Shown here piece by piece: positions 61,544-64,000 of a DNA stretch of 64,000 bases (position 1 is its first letter; every line of letters starts with the position of its first letter). The notes beneath the pieces are model-generated. The model did not search any database. It was given only the letters and a program-made list of their open reading frames with translations, and had not been told where the DNA came from. The stretch is from NCBI RefSeq assembly GCF_000716715.1, contig NZ_JNYJ01000044.1:1-64000 (forward strand), given 5' to 3'. The stretch is from Dactylosporangium aurantiacum. Its GTDB lineage: Bacteria > Actinomycetota > Actinomycetes > Mycobacteriales > Micromonosporaceae. The position numbers and the translations under genes were made by a program.

Positions 61544-63236
61544 CGTTGCGTTCCTCCCTGTTGTCGTTGGCTGTCTGCTCGTACTGCGCCGCCCTGTCCC
61601 TGGCGGCGTTGATGGCGCTGCGCCACTGCATCCGTTGCGCGAGTGCGCGCAGGAGGCGATGCCGCATCGGTGGCAGGTCCGGGTCGTTCGGCTTCGCCAG
61701 TTCCCACGCGACCGGTGCCGGTGCTCCGTTGTCGAGTTCGGTGACCGGCACCTGGTCGACGCCGCCGGCGACGCCGAGGAGGGCCTTGACCCAGGCGCGG
61801 GCGTCATGGCGGTGGTCGGCGAGGGTCTTTCCCGACCAGTCGCGGGACACGAGGATGCGCCGGCCGCCGATGCCGAGCGTGGCGCGCTGGTGGACCTTGC
61901 CCTTGCAGTTGCCCGGCCGGAGCTTCCCGTGAGCGTTCTTCGGCTGGATGCCGTACAGCAGCCAGTTCGCGCACCGATCCGAGCACGGCGTGACGCGCAG
62001 TTCCTGCCAGAGCCGTTCGAGGTGTGCCCGTTGCCGGTCGGTGGTCACGGTGTGGCAGTCGGCCGCGGACTTGGTGATGTACTTCGTGATGTAGCCGACG
62101 GTGCGGTCGATGTCCTTACTGTCCGCCGCGACGCCGCGTGCATCGACGTGCTTGCCGAACCGGATCACATGCGCCGGTTCCGCGTCGGGGTCGGCGTCGA
62201 TCGCGTAGAGCGCCTCATCCCACGTCTGCAGCGGCAGGCCGTCCGCGTCGCGCCAGACCTCGGCGTCGGCGTCCCAGAGCGGACGGCAGGTGGGCTGGTC
62301 GACGCGGGGCCACCAGACCTGGTGGTAGGTGGCCGCCGCAACCTCCCGCAGCACCGTGCGGGGGATGGTGCCGCGGATGGCGAAGTGGGCGTGTGGGGCG
62401 AGGCGGCGTTGGGGTTCGACGCAGCCGGCGTACTGGACGTTCCAGCCGACGCAGCGGCGTAGGTTCTGCCAGAACCGGTCGAGCAGGCGCGGGAACGTGA
62501 TGGCGTCCCAGGCCGCGCGCCGGTAGTCGTAGCGGGACGGGTCGAGCGGCGAGCCGTCCTCTCGTACGGGGCCGTACGAGTCGAGGGTCATCGTCAGCCA
62601 CATCGACGGCCGGTGTTCGGTGCCGTCCGGTGCGGTGTAGACCCGGCCGACCGTGCGCGGCTGCACCTTCTGACGCGGCAGCGCGGGGGCGTCCTGGCGC
62701 CGGCGGGTGGACCGCTGCCGCTTCGGTTCCTCCGGCTTGTCGTGCGCCGGCGCCACGGTGCCCCGGAGACCTTCGGCCGCGATGGCCTCCTCTACCTCGC
62801 GGATCGCGTCGTCGACCTCGCCGACCTCGTCCCACTTCGACTCCCGCACCGCCTGGTCGCGGAAGTACTCGAGGTGCGCCCGGAGGCTGATCAGCGACCG
62901 CTGCTCCTCCGTGGCCGGGTTCGGCGCGGGGGCGGGTTCGTCGGCGCGGTGCCAGCCCTCGCAGATCTGGGTCTTGCGCAGCCGTCGAGCCCGCTTCGCA
63001 CACGGCACGCACTTGTCCTCGCGGGTGGCGCCGCACGGGACGTCGATGATCTCCGTCTGGCCGGTCGCAAGGTCGGTACGGCGCAGGCCGACCGGGCGGA
63101 GGCAGACGCCGTACTCGGTCGCCATGTCCTTCACGACGTCCGCGGCGAGGGGCATCAGCATGCGGGCGGCCCGGGAGCCGGGGCGCGGCCCGACCTCGTG
63201 AGGTTCTTCGAGGCCGGGCAACGTGTCGACGGTCAT
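61536..63236 (-). CDS. RepSA-like replication initiator
   Basis: The 566-residue protein resembles RepSA initiators of pSAM2-type elements. It has a Cys cluster (VPCGATREDKCVPCAKRARR) that may bind zinc, LTMTLDSYG, the HUH-type PHAHF near residue 282, and Tyr-Lys motifs TVGYITKYITKSA near 380 for rolling-circle nicking. ATG 63,236 overlaps the stop of the upstream gene (ATGA). Confidence 0.88.
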   Translation of the reverse strand: MTVDTLPGLEEPHEVGPRPGSRAARMLMPLAADVVKDMATEYGVCLRPVGLRRTDLATGQTEIIDVPCGATREDKCVPCAKRARRLRKTQICEGWHRADEPAPAPNPATEEQRSLISLRAHLEYFRDQAVRESKWDEVGEVDDAIREVEEAIAAEGLRGTVAPAHDKPEEPKRQRSTRRRQDAPALPRQKVQPRTVGRVYTAPDGTEHRPSMWLTMTLDSYGPVREDGSPLDPSRYDYRRAAWDAITFPRLLDRFWQNLRRCVGWNVQYAGCVEPQRRLAPHAHFAIRGTIPRTVLREVAAATYHQVWWPRVDQPTCRPLWDADAEVWRDADGLPLQTWDEALYAIDADPDAEPAHVIRFGKHVDARGVAADSKDIDRTVGYITKYITKSAADCHTVTTDRQRAHLERLWQELRVTPCSDRCANWLLYGIQPKNAHGKLRPGNCKGKVHQRATLGIGGRRILVSRDWSGKTLADHRHDARAWVKALLGVAGGVDQVPVTELDNGAPAPVAWELAKPNDPDLPPMRHRLLRALAQRMQWRSAINAARDRAAQYEQTANDNREERNGE

Positions 63237-63469
63237 CGGCGGCCCGCCGGCTGTGGGGCGTCGAGGAACATCCGGTCGATGGCGTCGGCGTCACCGTGCA
63301 GCAGCCGTTCGCGGCGGGCGGCGGCGTACCGGCCGACCATGGGGTGACCGATCCGGCGACCGCCCCACGGCAGCCGCTGCACGACGAGGCCCTGTGCGCG
63401 GGCGTGGGCGTCGGTGGCGGCGTGCAGCCGGTCGGCAACCGCTTCGACGAAGGTTTGGAGCAGGTGCAT
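63233..63469 (-). CDS. Small AICE protein, unknown
   Basis: The 78-residue product starts at ATG 63,469, chosen because AAGGAGG lies 8 bases upstream; a GTG at 63,487 is before that site and is not used. It begins MHLLQTFVEAVADRLHAATD and ends in basic, Arg-rich sequence. It is coupled to rep by a 4-bp overlap. Function is unknown. Confidence 0.7.
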   Translation of the reverse strand: MHLLQTFVEAVADRLHAATDAHARAQGLVVQRLPWGGRRIGHPMVGRYAAARRERLLHGDADAIDRMFLDAPQPAGRR

Positions 63470-63483
63470 GAGGGTGGCCTCCT

Positions 63484-63996
63484 TCACTTGACGACACCGG
63501 ACGGGATCGCGCCGTTGAGGCGCTGGAACACCGGAACGGCCGCCGCGACCGGTTCGGGCACCGGGACCTGGTCGATGACCACTGCCGGCGATGGCTCGTG
63601 CGGTGCGGGCTGCGGCTTGGTGGACAGCACGAGCTTCACGAGGGCCATGAACGCCAGCGCCGGTACGGCAGCGAGCAGGCCACCGGAGATGCCCGGCTTC
63701 GCCACCGCCAGCTGCGCCGACAGCGACAGCACGACCGCCGCGGTGAGGACGGCGAACGGGTACCGCGTCGACTCCCCGGACCGGCGACGGCGCCGGATGA
63801 CGAGTGCGCAGGCGATGGGGACGAGTTCGGAGATGGCGGCGTTGGCCCAGCCGAACCAGTCCGCCGTACCGGCCGGGGAGTTCGCCATGGTCCAGTCGTG
63901 GACGTGAGTGAACGACGCGGCGCCGGCCATGCCGCCGACCACGAGGAGGATGACGACCAGGACGACGCTTTCGACGTGGAGCCGTATGCGGCGCAT
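63484..63996 (-). CDS. DUF2637/Spd-like membrane protein
   Basis: The 170-residue protein has about four helices and the DUF2637 signature GGMAGAASFTHVHDWTMAN then WFGWANAAISELVPIACALV. Such genes lie between rep and the transfer ATPase in AICEs and relate to spread (Spd) functions. ATG 63,996 matches the usual start MRRIRLHVE. The cytoplasmic tail is Pro-rich. Confidence 0.82.
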   Translation of the reverse strand: MRRIRLHVESVVLVVILLVVGGMAGAASFTHVHDWTMANSPAGTADWFGWANAAISELVPIACALVIRRRRRSGESTRYPFAVLTAAVVLSLSAQLAVAKPGISGGLLAAVPALAFMALVKLVLSTKPQPAPHEPSPAVVIDQVPVPEPVAAAVPVFQRLNGAIPSGVVK

Positions 63997-64000
63997 GCGT

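Larger units (their letters stand above)
60126..64000. mobile_element. Integrase end of an AICE (partial)
   Basis: Immediately after the tRNA come int, xis, a RepSA-like initiator, a small coupled gene and a DUF2637/Spd-like gene, all on the minus strand. This is the standard order of pSAM2-type actinomycete integrative and conjugative elements inserted at the 3' end of a tRNA. The other end, with the FtsK-like transfer gene, is outside the window. Confidence 0.85.

Overview
The window is very GC-rich (mostly 70% or more by eye), with many GTG starts, NTGA start/stop overlaps, actinobacterial DUF families, a Pgl-type BREX system and a RepSA-type integrative element. This points to a filamentous actinomycete. 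Micromonosporaceae is my guess, but no species marker gene is present.

Layout. (1) 1-26,100 looks like chromosome. It holds a LysR regulator divergent from a His-tailed DUF4396 membrane protein under a CsoR-like operator; a DUF998 protein, an SDR, an HxlR regulator and a hotdog thioesterase; a secreted subtilase with a Trp pentapeptide tail followed by a GGDEF-EAL protein; an NRDE protein; a GT39 and a GT2-GtrA gene whose upstream regions are near copies with 11-bp-spaced direct repeats; an ABC-2-like membrane protein; minisatellites; a glutamate-cysteine-ligase-like plus enoyl-CoA-hydratase pair; sigma/anti-sigma remnants; DUF4407, GHL10, SPW, CsbD and DedA genes; an ECF sigma factor; an RluA-type enzyme; YCII and CPBP genes. 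(2) 26,200-60,125 is a genomic island. Its left end carries a decayed copy of the 5' half and upstream region of a tRNA-Arg(CCU) gene, and the intact tRNA lies at 60,088-60,163. The island holds a nuclease/methylase/HEPN cluster of lower GC (26.5-33.1 kb), a complete type 2 BREX (Pgl) operon pglW-X-Y-Z-brxD-brxHI on the minus strand (33.3-50.7 kb), a broken HicB-like antitoxin, a plasmid-like module (integrase, excisionase-like protein, two replication-relaxation proteins, two iteron-like fields, an XRE regulator), a toxin-antitoxin pair with a perfect palindromic operator, and a large unknown Ala/Lys-rich protein. (3) 60,126-64,000 is the integrase end of a second element of the AICE type (int, xis, RepSA-like initiator, small gene, DUF2637/Spd-like membrane protein), which continues beyond the window.

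How it works together. The island is a defence hot spot at a tRNA gene: BREX type 2 plus an HsdM-HsdS-like fusion without HsdR, a PD-(D/E)xK protein, a HEPN/Abi-like protein and unknown partners. The six BREX genes are joined by five consecutive 4-bp overlaps, so translational coupling is likely. The most novel-looking items are the iteron fields at 55.0-55.8 kb, the 26.5-33.1 kb defence gene combination, the shared direct-repeat operators of the two glycosyltransferase genes, and the CsoR-like leaderless promoter of the DUF4396 gene.
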